Source of the DNA: Atrina japonica
Taxonomy: Eukaryota; Mollusca; Bivalvia; Pterioida; Pinnidae
NCBI GenBank assembly: GCA_030159075.1
Contig: BROG01000251.1
Location: forward strand, 586,501 to 650,500
DNA length: 64,000 nucleotides
Direction: 5' to 3'
Part shown: piece by piece, positions 26,701-34,300 of the stretch
Position numbering within the stretch: the first letter of the stretch is position 1
Layout of the letters: every line of letters starts with the position of its first letter
Program-made: the position numbers and the translations under genes
The notes under the pieces: generated by a model
Database searches by the model: none
The model's input: only the letters and a program-made list of their open reading frames with translations
What the model was told of the DNA's origin: nothing

Positions 26701-27821
26701 GCGCAAGGCGTAAACAAAATGGCGGAATTCCTTCCAAGCGCATTGCAAATGATTTAATAAAGTACTCTATTTGCAAACATTTTGCAGACTGAGACTAGGA
26801 CTTAACAACTAGTGGTGTACATTGAACCCGATCACGAAGCGCATCCATTATTCGGGTAATGTGAACTGCACGAAGTGATGGATACTCTGGGATAGAGTAA
26901 AATATATAGCATAAAAACATAATGTTGCATTTAATTCATGACTAATAAATTATACATAGATTCTATTTAAGTTTTAACACCAAGGAAACAGTCAGCCACT
27001 CAATATTTTGTTTAAAACAATTAGTGAATGACCGGGACATTTAGGCCTACGTGTTAAAAACACTGAACATTAATACCTTTGGGGATGTTGTCGTGTTGCC
27101 CCCGATAGTGGGCAACACGACAGATTCCCCAAAGGGATTAACTGAACATGTAAAACTGTTGATGAATGCTTTCGCCCTTTAAATGGGTTTACCTATGTAT
27201 TATTATCTATAGCTGGATAAGTAATATCCTAGATATGACAATCTGATCCTGTAATAGGCAGATTAGTAACAGCCTAGATGGCTTAACAAGATCTTATTGT
27301 TCCAATAAAACAATGCCAAATACTTTTTACCTTTAATTTGGCAACAATGCCAGCATGATTTTTGCCGAGTGAAGTGAGCACTTTATGGTAAGGGGGTAGA
27401 AAAAGAGCACAGTACATACATTCAATGGCTGCATTTAAACTATTTAACTAATGTTACATTACGATGGTACAGTGACGAAGCTGCGCTCGCTACAAGGCAA
27501 TGGCTTAGTTCATGTTATGAATTTGTGTCAAATTTGCAAAACTTGTTTGCATACATGTAAATCTAAATGTAATGGATCGATGTGATTTCGTGATGCTTGA
27601 TTCAGTGATTGGGGGGGGGGGTGTCTGTTGAAATTGGATGACTCAGCCCAAGACTGCAAAATTACATATGCACACAAAATCAACTGCTACTCAGCCTGGA
27701 GAGTCTATCAAGCAGATGAGAAGTCTTCAGCTTGTTACTCTAACTCATTGATCCGATGTCACTAAATACAATAAAAGAAACTCACAATCCCAGGCAAATT
27801 AGCATATTTTGGGTCTGCCAT
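8703..27821 (-). CDS. DCTN2: Dynactin subunit 2 (dynamitin, p50), complete, 13 coding exons
   Basis: Dynamitin is the p50 subunit of the dynactin shoulder, which couples cytoplasmic dynein to cargo. Joining 13 minus-strand exons (27786-27821, 24829-24897, 21684-21780, 20632-20699, 20110-20208, 17097-17257, 15943-16087, 15438-15503, 14329-14367, 12891-13040, 12589-12691, 9875-9966, 8703-8789) gives 1212 nt, 403 residues plus stop, against about 401 in human. Every junction is GT-AG and the phase is kept throughout. The start MADPKYANLPGI and the following PDVYATSDPEDDQ are close to the vertebrate N terminus; LHLEKLLGPDAG (about residues 154-165) and VTYELYYRPEQ (about 207-217) are family signatures. 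Residues about 91-123 and 226-375 look coiled-coil. The gene runs head-to-head with STK16, 3.5 kb apart. Introns hold most of the local transposons. Family identity is from memory of DCTN2 proteins; exon ends are read directly. Confidence 0.96.
9179..9796. repeat. 26-bp minisatellite in DCTN2 intron 12, split by an insertion
   Basis: Unit TTTACCCCTTTACAATATCA plus CCCATC, about 9 copies before 9431 and about 7 after 9621. The 187-bp dispersed repeat interrupts one unit. Confidence 0.92.
9436..9622 (+). repeat. 187-bp dispersed repeat, copy 2, inserted in the minisatellite
   Basis: Nearly identical to 750-936. The unit is broken between CCC (9431) and ATC (9621). Removing 9432-9620 restores a perfect minisatellite unit, so the insertion lost no target bases. 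Confidence 0.85.
9875..9966 (-). CDS. DCTN2: DCTN2 coding exon 12 (residues 345-375)
   Basis: Encodes ALQFSQALSHLDTAQQEISA and onward to DMLKQ, equivalent to [22 protein letters not shown]. Donor GTTAGT is slightly unusual but still GT. Confidence 0.94.
11611..11780. repeat. 26-bp minisatellite, about 6 degenerate copies
   Basis: Unit GCCTGAGAGGAAGGCATCTT plus AAGTTT. Spacing is 25-26 bp with one shortened unit. It lies in DCTN2 intron 10. Confidence 0.8.
12589..12691 (-). CDS. DCTN2: DCTN2 coding exon 11 (residues 311-345)
   Basis: Encodes VTELYDLVKKWNSTAESLPQ, then VVDRMVALKDLHEQ. LHEQ is conserved. It ends one base into an Ala codon. Confidence 0.94.
12891..13040 (-). CDS. DCTN2: DCTN2 coding exon 10 (residues 261-310)
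   Basis: Encodes 50 residues beginning GAVAAVNSKLSLLEVSNLDQ, then VDYRLASVLQKLTQIAEKK. It is the second coiled-coil block, equivalent to [20 protein letters not shown] in human. Phase 0 at both ends. Confidence 0.94.
14329..14367 (-). CDS. DCTN2: DCTN2 coding exon 9, 39-nt microexon (residues 248-260)
   Basis: Encodes GILTTDTNTKSLV. It is very short, but has a clean ACAG acceptor and GTAAGT donor and keeps the frame between exons 8 and 10. It fills a variable linker of the family. Confidence 0.85.
14553..14723. mobile_element. Palindrome-ended MITE-like element
   Basis: Both ends carry ACTGGTC...GACCAGT palindromes (TACTGGTC... near 14553 and ...GTCCGTGACCAGTA near 14723). GTAGCCAGCTAT at 14569 is inverted as ATAGTCGGCTAC at 14662. 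About 171 bp, in DCTN2 intron 8, no coding capacity. Confidence 0.6.
15293..15430. repeat. Intronic duplicate, copy 1 (pair with 16311-16452)
   Basis: Shares CATTTCCTGC, CTGCATGTTGTCAGTCATTC(CA), CTACTGTATAATGTAAT and TTTACAGATATAAATAA with 16311-16452 in the same order and orientation. They lie in successive DCTN2 introns on either side of exon 7. Confidence 0.7.
15438..15503 (-). CDS. DCTN2: DCTN2 coding exon 8 (residues 226-247)
   Basis: Encodes LASLEERLERLEAAVGQNPE plus KL, a coiled-coil segment equivalent to AELEKRLTELETAV in human. Phase 0 at both ends. Confidence 0.93.
15943..16087 (-). CDS. DCTN2: DCTN2 coding exon 7 (residues 177-225)
   Basis: Encodes RLMSQLTSYKP, a Ser/Gly/Lys linker, then VTYELYYRPEQAQFSKNAR, a family signature. 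Donor GTATGA. Confidence 0.95.
16311..16452. repeat. Intronic duplicate, copy 2
   Basis: Direct diverged copy of 15293-15430. The surrounding 16480-16680 also contains several AAGTTCAAGGTC-type phrases common in mollusc intergenic repeats. Confidence 0.68.
16724..16920 (+). mobile_element. tRNA-derived SINE, family B, degenerate
   Basis: TGGCTGAGTGGTTAGAGCATC at the start is an A-box-like head. The body GCCAGTTTACTTTCTGAAGG and the 3' part AACTGAAAAATTGTAGCATG match the SINE at 49639-49886. Target duplication not clear. Confidence 0.65.
17097..17257 (-). CDS. DCTN2: DCTN2 coding exon 6 (residues 124-177)
   Basis: Longest coding exon. It carries LHLEKLLGPDAG and DLSDPQGQLQ, nearly identical to vertebrate HLEKLLGPDAAINLTDPDG. 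It ends two bases into a Lys codon. Confidence 0.95.
17492..17616. mobile_element. Hairpin MITE
   Basis: GACCATTTTCATATCATATC at 17501 is inverted as GATATGATATGAAAATGGCC at 17588. The centre holds a smaller hairpin around GGTCCGGAGGACC. About 125 bp in DCTN2 intron 5. Confidence 0.75.
17925..18197 (-). mobile_element. tRNA-derived SINE, family A, with 11-bp target duplication
   Basis: Flanked by perfect TATATGATAAT duplications (17914-17924, 18198-18208). On the minus strand it begins with a tRNA-like head: GGCTCAGTCGGTAGC (A box) and GAGTTCGAGTCC (B box). The body is shared with 39887-40174. Confidence 0.9.
18295..19940. mobile_element. Non-autonomous DNA transposon with perfect 15-bp terminal inverted repeats
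   Basis: Ends are CCTAGGTCACACATT and its exact inverse. The 1646-bp interior has repeated ATACGG-type motifs (near 18383, 18480, 18508, 19460, 19898) and no transposase frame. It contains the truncated SINE 19606-19766 and lies in DCTN2 intron 5. Superfamily unassigned. Confidence 0.75.
19606..19766 (+). mobile_element. 5'-truncated SINE, family B, nested in the DNA transposon
   Basis: Flanked by perfect 11-bp ACGTATGTGGT duplications (19595-19605, 19767-19777). It carries the family-B 3' body GGGAAAGTTTGCCAGTTATC...ACTGAAAAATTGTTG and a CAAATCAAA-type tail. A 60-bp tandem duplication of the host element (19542-19601, 19774-19832) flanks it. Confidence 0.88.
20110..20208 (-). CDS. DCTN2: DCTN2 coding exon 5 (residues 91-123)
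   Basis: Encodes LEDGASKIETPQQKLQRL and a heptad-rich continuation ending EEVHRIQ, the start of the first coiled coil. ETPQQK is strongly conserved. Phase 0 at both ends. Confidence 0.94.
20455..20545. repeat. Short dispersed repeat of the TTAACTC...GAGTTAA type
   Basis: Contains GACTGGTCTAAGTCATTGAT, then TTACAGAAAAGTCCATTGTT, shared with 51481-51569 and 57126-57200. The terminal inverse is degenerate here. Confidence 0.65.
20632..20699 (-). CDS. DCTN2: DCTN2 coding exon 4 (residues 68-90)
   Basis: Encodes DFTDKISQSQRIGYDTIK and TEYEM, equivalent to DFSDRI...GYESGEYEM in vertebrates. Acceptor follows a long pyrimidine tract; donor GTATGT. Confidence 0.93.
20812..21047. mobile_element. MITE family G, copy in DCTN2 intron 3
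   Basis: Left end ACTGTATACTTGAAAATTTT and right end GACGAAAATTGGCAGGTAAA...CAGTA are inverted. Same terminal motif as 34254-34476, 35560-36738 and 44545-44751. Confidence 0.65.
21684..21780 (-). CDS. DCTN2: DCTN2 coding exon 3 (residues 36-68)
   Basis: Encodes EEQKSDAVEIIPIGTKDAM and on to QLKADGV. It ends one base into codon 68, which is completed as Asp by exon 4 (D-F-T-D-K). Donor GTAATA. It matches the human EEL...YDKFKDKR region. Confidence 0.92.
21964..24567. repeat. 71-bp satellite array, about 36 units, in DCTN2 intron 2
   Basis: Consensus unit includes CTGATCAACTGTCACATTGT, TAACATGATGTATAGCAAGT, GTCCTAACTTGATACAATAA and CTGACAGACTG. Units vary between GTTAAC/GTATAC and TAGC/TAGG. 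Short units occur near 22440-22560, where an inner ~27-bp piece is repeated alone. Open frames across it are artefacts. Confidence 0.95.
24829..24897 (-). CDS. DCTN2: DCTN2 coding exon 2 (residues 13-35)
   Basis: Encodes the acidic stretch with PDVYATSDPEDDQ, the conserved dynamitin N-terminal motif. Acceptor TGCAG, donor GTAAG, phase 0 at both ends. Confidence 0.94.
25036..25160. repeat. 24-bp minisatellite, about 5 copies
   Basis: Unit ATTGCCAAAATGTAGATATA plus CAGG. It abuts the left arm of the foldback element. Confidence 0.85.
25170..26165. mobile_element. Foldback-like element with long inverted arms
   Basis: About 25170-25520 is inverted at about 25830-26165. Pairs include TAGGTAAGGC/GCCTTACCTA, GGTAAGCCATCTAG/GATGGCTTACC, CACAAACCCATTGTACTCA/TGAGTATAATGGGTTTGTGG, TTTCTAGGAACCTGTAT/ATACAGGTTCCTAGAAA and CTACAATAAAGAGCTTGCTG/CAGCAAGCTCTTTATTGTAG. 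The arms enclose a ~310-bp loop without coding capacity. In DCTN2 intron 1. Confidence 0.8.
26170..27530. repeat. Further arms of the same foldback family, rearranged
   Basis: 26375-26600 repeats the right-arm sequence (GAGCTCTTTATTGTAG, CTTGAGTCAAGTCCAATAA, CAATGGGTTTGTGGATAACC). 27230-27530 repeats GCAGATTAGTAACAGCCTAG, ATTTGGCAACAATGCCAGCA and TTTATGGTAAGG, the last two also found at 26162-26218. Two partial copies lie in direct order after the intact one. Confidence 0.7.
27076..27135. repeat. 60-nt near-perfect hairpin
   Basis: Outer stem CCTTTGGGGA/TCCCCAAAGG, a 3-nt internal loop, then a 13-bp perfect stem TGTCGTGTTGCCC/GGGCAACACGACA and an 8-nt loop. Confidence 0.9.
27786..27821 (-). 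CDS. DCTN2: DCTN2 coding exon 1 (residues 1-12)
   Basis: Encodes MADPKYANLPGI from the ATG at 27821-27819, then a GTGAG donor. It ends in phase 0. The start is chosen because the N terminus matches known dynamitins from residue 1. Confidence 0.94.
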
Positions 27822-28419
27822 GTTGACTTCTACTCTACTTCCGGTTGTTTATATTACATCTCTGTCTCCTAAACGTTTTGATTTCTTGTAAACCGGGGTT
27901 AAAATGGAATAGAATTATTTATTTCTGATATATATCTGACGGACGAAACAATAAATGTGTGTTTTTATTGAAAGAGAATAAATCAATCGTAATTATTAGC
28001 TTATTTTAATATTTTTCCATAAAAGAAAAATTTAAAGTAAAGTTTCCTAAAATATCTTTGAAATGGAAAATGCAAATCCGTATTATTGTTTTTTAGCATT
28101 ATTCCTTAACATGTCGATGTTTTGTAAACAGGGTATAAAACATTCCTTTTACGTTGATGGGTTGGAAAATTAAAAGAGAAAAACAGACTGCCAACTGGAC
28201 ATATATGCCTGTAAATAACACTTCTGATTTGTGTTCGTTTTTACCGGTTGTAAGCATTAAATGTCACGTCCCTACATGTAGTTACAACTTAATAACATAA
28301 CATGTCAAATACTGAAACAAATTTCATTTTTATAATTGAGTAAAAATGTGCTTTCAGGAATTTAGTTCCGAGCTGCCCTATGGCTATAAATTGATATACT
28401 GTTGTACATTTAACCTACG

Positions 28420-28721
28420 GTCGTCTTGTTGAAATTTGTCCTACTGCCAATATGTTGACATGTGTCCTACTGCCAATATGTTGACATGTGTCCTACTGCC
28501 AATATGTTGACATTTGTCCTAATGCCAACAAGTTGACATTTGTCCCACTGCCAAATTGTTGACATTTATCCTACTGCCAGTTTGTTGACATTTGTCCTAC
28601 GGCCAGCTTCTTGATATTTGTCCTACTGCCAGCTTGTTGACATCTGTTCTACTGCCAGCTTGTTGACATCTGTTCTACTGCCAGCTTGTTGACATTTGAC
28701 CTACTTCCAACTTGTTGACAT
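28420..28721. repeat. 26-bp minisatellite, about 11 copies
   Basis: Unit GTCCTACTGCCAATATGTTG plus ACATTT; later units read CCAGCTTGTTGACATCT. It shares CTTGTTGACAT with the array at 30703-31063. Confidence 0.92.
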
Positions 28722-29807
28722 TGATATTTTTGTAAATAACTGACATTTTTTCATCCTGTTGTTTAGTAGTACAAATGTAGGTATGCCATTATCTGCCATT
28801 CCTGTTTCGGATAGGTGCCTACCAAGTAGCGATTGTCAGTATATAACAGGAAATATTTCCGTTGTAATCTCATTCAGCTGACCCATGTCTGGTCTGGACT
28901 AAAATAAATTCTACATATTTCGTAACATGGAACAAAAATCAACCTAAATGCTGTTAATTAATAATGTGTATTTAAAATTGCCGACATCGCTATATGCGTT
29001 ACAGAGACTAAAAACTGATGCCATTTTCTTGTTGTTTTTTATTTCGTTCATTGTTTTCATCGCTAATTCTGTCATTGAGCCAACCGCCGGATTTTAGTGA
29101 TATGTATATGATTTTAAAGCTGTAGTATCGTATTTTAAGAATATGGTCGGTACTTCTTTCGAAATTTATATTAATAGCTTGAAAGACAACTTTGAAATTT
29201 TCAAAGCGTTATTGCATACTTAAATTGATTGATAAGAACAAAGTACTGCATATCATTTTGATCGAAAAGTCATAAACTTTCTTTTGATGATAGTCTTAGT
29301 TTCTTATTTTACTTGGCTCAGTAGCAGAAATGCGCTGAAATCCACCTTGACATTGGTTCCTTTTACGAAGTCTATATAGGCCAGCGTACATGCTGACGTT
29401 ATGCCCACTGCTCTAGATATTACAGCCGATAATGATAAGCGAGGAAATCTTACAGCAGCAGCATTTTTAAGTGGTTTAAATGACAAAAACTGAAAAGAAA
29501 ATAGTTCATAAGAATGGGATAAAGGTTTTTATTTAATATGGATCAGTATCAGCATATATCAATTTTTTAGAATCAAATCAAAATAGAACAATCTGAATAA
29601 TTATTTTAAATTATCAGCGTAATTTTAAACTCCTTCCCAAGTCCTTGTGCAGATTAAATTGTCCCCTAGTAGTAGGCCAAGTAAAGTGAGGGATTTTTAA
29701 AAACTATTTCTGATTCTATTACAGTTTTAGATCTAATTACAAGTGTATTTATTAAGAAACAAGGTATTCAGAATATTATTTAGAACTTATGTTCAGATAT
29801 GATTATA

Positions 29808-29974
29808 GACCCTTTCACTATAACTGCGGTCCTGTTATTTTGAGGGAATATATGATACAGATTCCTGAAAAATGATGTAAAAAAAATCAGTTACTATAAC
29901 AACGTCTATTTTTGCGGGTATCTGTATCATTTATTCCCTCAAAGTTGCGGGACAGCAGTTATCGTGAAAGGGTC
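29808..29974. mobile_element. MITE, 167 bp, TA target duplication
   Basis: Ends GACCCTTTCACTATAACTGC and the inverse GCAGTTATCGTGAAAGGGTC extend to about 60 bp of inverted repeat (GAGGGAATATATGATACAGA against TCTGTATCATTTATTCCCTC). TA sits on both sides, consistent with a Tc1/mariner-type target. Confidence 0.85.
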
Positions 29975-30556
29975 TAGTGGTAGATGTTTACGTTACAGCT
30001 ACAGTATGCAATAGATCTTTCCAATGAGTAAAGTTGTTTCTATAGCAACAGCTACAAGTGAAAATATAGTGTTATTTTCAAAATTTTTGCATCTTTTGAA
30101 AGAGTAACCAATTTTATTGAGATGCTGTGAAATTCATGCACTTATGTACACATTTGATTAATTTATTGTATTTTTGCATATTAATTAGCTGGACTTTTTT
30201 CATGTAGGACACAATGTTAAAATTGTGCTTGTAGGCATTTTTATGTGATCATATTTTCAAGATTCAACTGAAATTGGCTTTCATATTCTAGAATTTTGGA
30301 AAGTGTAACGTAAATGATACATTTATGAAATATGGAATCTGTATCTGAAATAAAATACCAGATATTTTCATTTGAAAATGGGGTTTTGGTATTCTGAATG
30401 CTCAAAAAAGGCCATTTTTGAGATTTTATAGTCTTAATAACTTTTTTATTTGTACAGATATTAAAACAGTTTAAACACCATTTTCCTTTCTGAATATCAA
30501 ATAAGATTAAATATGTCTGCAACATTTCAAAATCATATGGCATACCTATTAATAGA

Positions 30557-30680
30557 ATCAACCCCTACCGTGAGAGTATGATAAATTAATCTCAATCCGA
30601 GGCTTGCATCAGGTTTGTCATTCAAGAATCTTATCCTGAGGATTGAGATTCCTTTATCATACCCTCAAGGTAGGGATTGA
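30557..30680. mobile_element. Hairpin MITE, 124 bp
   Basis: TCAACCCCTACCGTGAGAGT, then ATGATAAATTAATCTCAATC, is inverted as GATTGAGATTCCTTTATCAT, then ACCCTCAAGGTAGGGATTGA. No coding capacity. Confidence 0.8.
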
Positions 30681-30702
30681 GTATTTTTCTCCCATATCTC
30701 TA

Positions 30703-31063
30703 TTGTCGTCTTGTTAACACAGATCAACCTGTCATCTTGTTGAAATAGATCTACCTGTCCTCTTGTTGACATACAATGATAGATCTACTTGTCATCTTGT
30801 TGACTTAGATATGCCTGTCATCTTGTTGATATATATCTACCTGTCATCTTGTTGACATAGATCTACCTGTCATCTTGTTGACATAGAACTACCTGTTATC
30901 TTGTTGACATAGATCTACCTTTCATCTCTTGATAGATCTACCTTTCATCTTGTTGACAGATCTACCTGTCATCTTGTTGACATAGATCTACCTTTCATCT
31001 CGACAGATCTACCTTTCATCTTGTTGACAAATCTACCTGTCATTTTGTTGACATAGATCATAT
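30703..31063. repeat. 26-bp minisatellite, about 14 copies
   Basis: Unit CTACCTGTCATCTTGTTGAC plus ATAGAT, ending about 260 bp upstream of the STK16 start codon. Confidence 0.93.
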
Positions 31064-31322
31064 TGTTTAATTTGATGACACAAATCTTATTTTTGTTTAC
31101 ATGTAACAAAATCTAGTTTCCATATTTACATTATTATCTTGTGAAAATCGTTCGCCCTTTTTATTATTTGTTTTATCTTGCTGATACTGCTTTGATTGTC
31201 TTTGATCTAGATTTGATTTTGTTGACATTACAGATTCACAGTAAGAAAATGTGAGTAATTTGTATAGGGAAAATAAAGTCAAAAGATTAATGAATGGATT
31301 AGGACTGGAATACCTTCTGAAG

Positions 31323-31399
31323 ATGGGTTGTATATGTGGCCGGGAGGCACTCTCCATCAATAACAGAAGATTTTACATCAGATCCAGACTTGGAGAAGG
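31323..31399 (+). CDS. STK16: STK16 coding exon 1 (residues 1-26), acylation signal
   Basis: Encodes MGCICGREALSINNRRFY and on to RSRLGEG. It ends two bases into Gly26; donor GTAAAT. It was found by walking back from the glycine loop in exon 2. The ATG is chosen for the MGC acylation signal and the length match to the family. Confidence 0.9.
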
Positions 31400-34300
31400 G
31401 TAAATTCTTAGGATGTGTTACTCTTAAAGGGACATTAGCTGTGTTTACTGAAAACAATTATTTCAATTTTATGGGTTTTTATGTAATAACAACCTATTAT
31501 GGGTTTACTTTGACTTTTCTTCGAAGGCTATCCTGTTAGCAGTGAAGAGGTCATGGAGGTTGCATTTGCACTTTGTGTAAAATATAGTCCAACTCAAGAA
31601 TTAAACTTTTACAGAAAAGTCAAATATTTTGGTGTAAATGAAATTAAATCTAGTTTGAATAATCATTAATGAAATACCACATAATTCTACTTACTTCTGC
31701 CTTTCGAAATTATACAATATGATTTGTAGTTAGTTTCAACAAAACCTCATCAATCTATTTATAAATATGGAATTCCACTATATAATATTTAAGATTCCAT
31801 TGATGTTGAGCCTGCCTTGAGAAACTGCAGTATTACTCTGCCATTCATCATATTGATATTGACAGCTACAAGCATACAGCAATGTAAATAGAAATAATTA
31901 GATATCACTAATACCAACATGAAGCTAAATCAATTTCTGTTGAACTCTCAAGAATATGTGTGTTAAAATGAAAATAAAAGCAGAATAGAGGTGATAGCAT
32001 CAAGTAATTTTTTGTATTTTCAGGGGTTTTAGCTATGTTGACTTAATAGAAGATGCTCACACTCACAAAGATTATGCCCTAAAGCGTATCACGTGCCATT
32101 CCAAAGATGAAGAGCAAGTCGCCATGAGAGAAGTTGAGATAATGAAGGCCTTTAAACATGTTAATATTGTGCCGTTAGAAGAATCATCAATGGTCAAAGT
32201 AAACAAGTACTCAAAAACACTGGACATCATCAGTGAAGTTTTTATTGTGATGCCTTTCTATAGTGTATGTATAACATAGCAGGTATTTTTATAGGGTCAG
32301 TGCAGGTCCTGTATAAGGCCCCATTCCCAATGGCAAAATGTTACATTTTTCCCAATTTTAGCCCAATATTCCCAATTTTTATCTTGATAAGGAGTATTTT
32401 CTGTAGTAATTAATTCAAAAGATGTAAGGAAGAAAATAAAAACAAATGTAGCTGAATTTTCTTCAGCAAATAAGATACAAAGCAAGTTTTATAAATTTGA
32501 ATAAATCAAACATTAAAAAATCAAAGAAATTATCTTCAGATATATTTCTAATGCAGTCAGATTTTCCTCAACTTGTGAAAAATATCTCAAAATTATCAGT
32601 TAGAAAAGTACAGGCCTTTCCTGTTTCTGGAGAGCAGGAAAAAAAACCTGGATAGTCTTGTCTCTTTGTGTTCTAGTGATAGATAGGTAGACTCACAAGT
32701 GGATGGTCCCAGGTTCCTGGTTTTGGATCAAAAAGAAAAGTTACAGATCCAATGCCATAAGAAGTGTAAGTTTTGGGTTATTTTAGCTGAAACTTAAAAC
32801 TGAGGTTCCACATCATGGCATGTTAACCCATCAACCCCTGTGGCCTTATTTAGAATTGCCCAAGTCAATATCTAGAATGGTGTACTGTCCTTTGTCAGGA
32901 GTGATCAAGTTAAAACTACACAGTCCACAAAACAACATGGGAGTGATTGTTCAGGTTACGTGGAGGTTACAACAAATACAAATCACGTAACCTCCTTTTC
33001 ATTCTCGATGAATTTTATTTTTAAGTCTTCATTATTGCTATCGTAACCAGCAGGGTATGGTCATTCCTTTTAGTGTAACCTGTAAATGGTTTACAATGAT
33101 TTCTGTTAATTTGTGGCGTGTTATACTTAAATTTTTTCTTCAAATCATACACTCCTGATATACGGCATTGGACTTTACCATTCTTTGAAATGGTTGAGAC
33201 CAAATTGGGCTTTAGAGGTTAAAGAACCATCAGTGAATTGGCACAAGACCACTGCAGAGGTTAAAATTGGCACAAGACCACTGCAGAGGTTAAAATTTTT
33301 GACACTTCACTGGAAAAGCATTGCAAGTTTGGATTATGTAAAAATCACATATCACGATTGTTTTTTATTGTCTGGAAATTCAGATGATAATGTGCAAATC
33401 TGGTAAATATTGAATCAAAAGGAACTCCTGAATTTATTAGTCAACGATTGTTGATCAAATTGAAATCAAACTTTCTTTGAAAAATGAGCGACTTGTAATG
33501 GAGGTCTAAAGGTTTGTACACGGATACATTTGTATTAACAAGTGTAATTGAACATTAACAGCTGTATGCTAACTGCCGTTCTGGAGCCTGTCTTCCTTGC
33601 AACAACACACACATTGTCTCTCTCGCACTCACACTCTTATATCTGGATGCTTATTTTGCAACCCGTCCATATATGGCAATTCTTTCATTCTGTCATGATA
33701 TCACTTTTGTACATACAATATAGCCCTACTTACAGTTACTTATTCACTTGGAGGTCTAAAGGTTAGTACATGGATACATTTGTATTAACAATGCTATTAA
33801 GTAGAGAACATTACACTCTCACTATGATAATTGCCTAACTCTAGATACGTTACTATGGTGATCAGCTTCCTTCTTAACATTGTTACTTACCAAACATCAA
33901 CATGTGAAATAAAAATTTTTGTCAATTTCAGCGTGGATCTGTGCAGGATATAATGGATAGATTACATAAAAAAGCTGAAAAACTTCCGGAAAATCAAGTG
34001 TGGAAAATGTTCTTGGATGTTTGTAGAGGCTTGAGAGAATTTCACAAACATAATCCACCATATGCTCATAGGTAATTTTTGTGTGTGTCCAGGAAGATTG
34101 TATGTCTCTGGTCTAGTCAACTGTATATAACATAAAAGCTAACATCAATATCTATTTCTGTGTACAAGTACCTGCAAATTTTTGTCTGTGTTCAGGGAGA
34201 TTGTATTTCTCTGGTCAACTGTATATAACATAAAGGCTAACATCATTATCTATTACTGTGTACAAGTGCCTGCAAATTTTCGCCCTTTTATCTAAAAAAA

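Larger units (their letters stand above)
27822..31322. promoter_or_regulatory. Head-to-head DCTN2/STK16 spacer
   Basis: 3.5 kb between the two start codons, which should hold both promoters and any 5' UTR. I see no TATA box or other element I can support. Contents: two 26-bp minisatellites (28420-28721, 30703-31063), two MITEs (29808-29974, 30557-30680) and otherwise AT-rich unique sequence (28730-29800, 29980-30550). Confidence 0.4.

Noticed and set aside
30241..30561. 106-codon minus-strand ORF in the DCTN2/STK16 spacer
   Set aside because: Not recognised, AT-rich composition like its surroundings, ends next to a MITE. No evidence of selection can be seen here.
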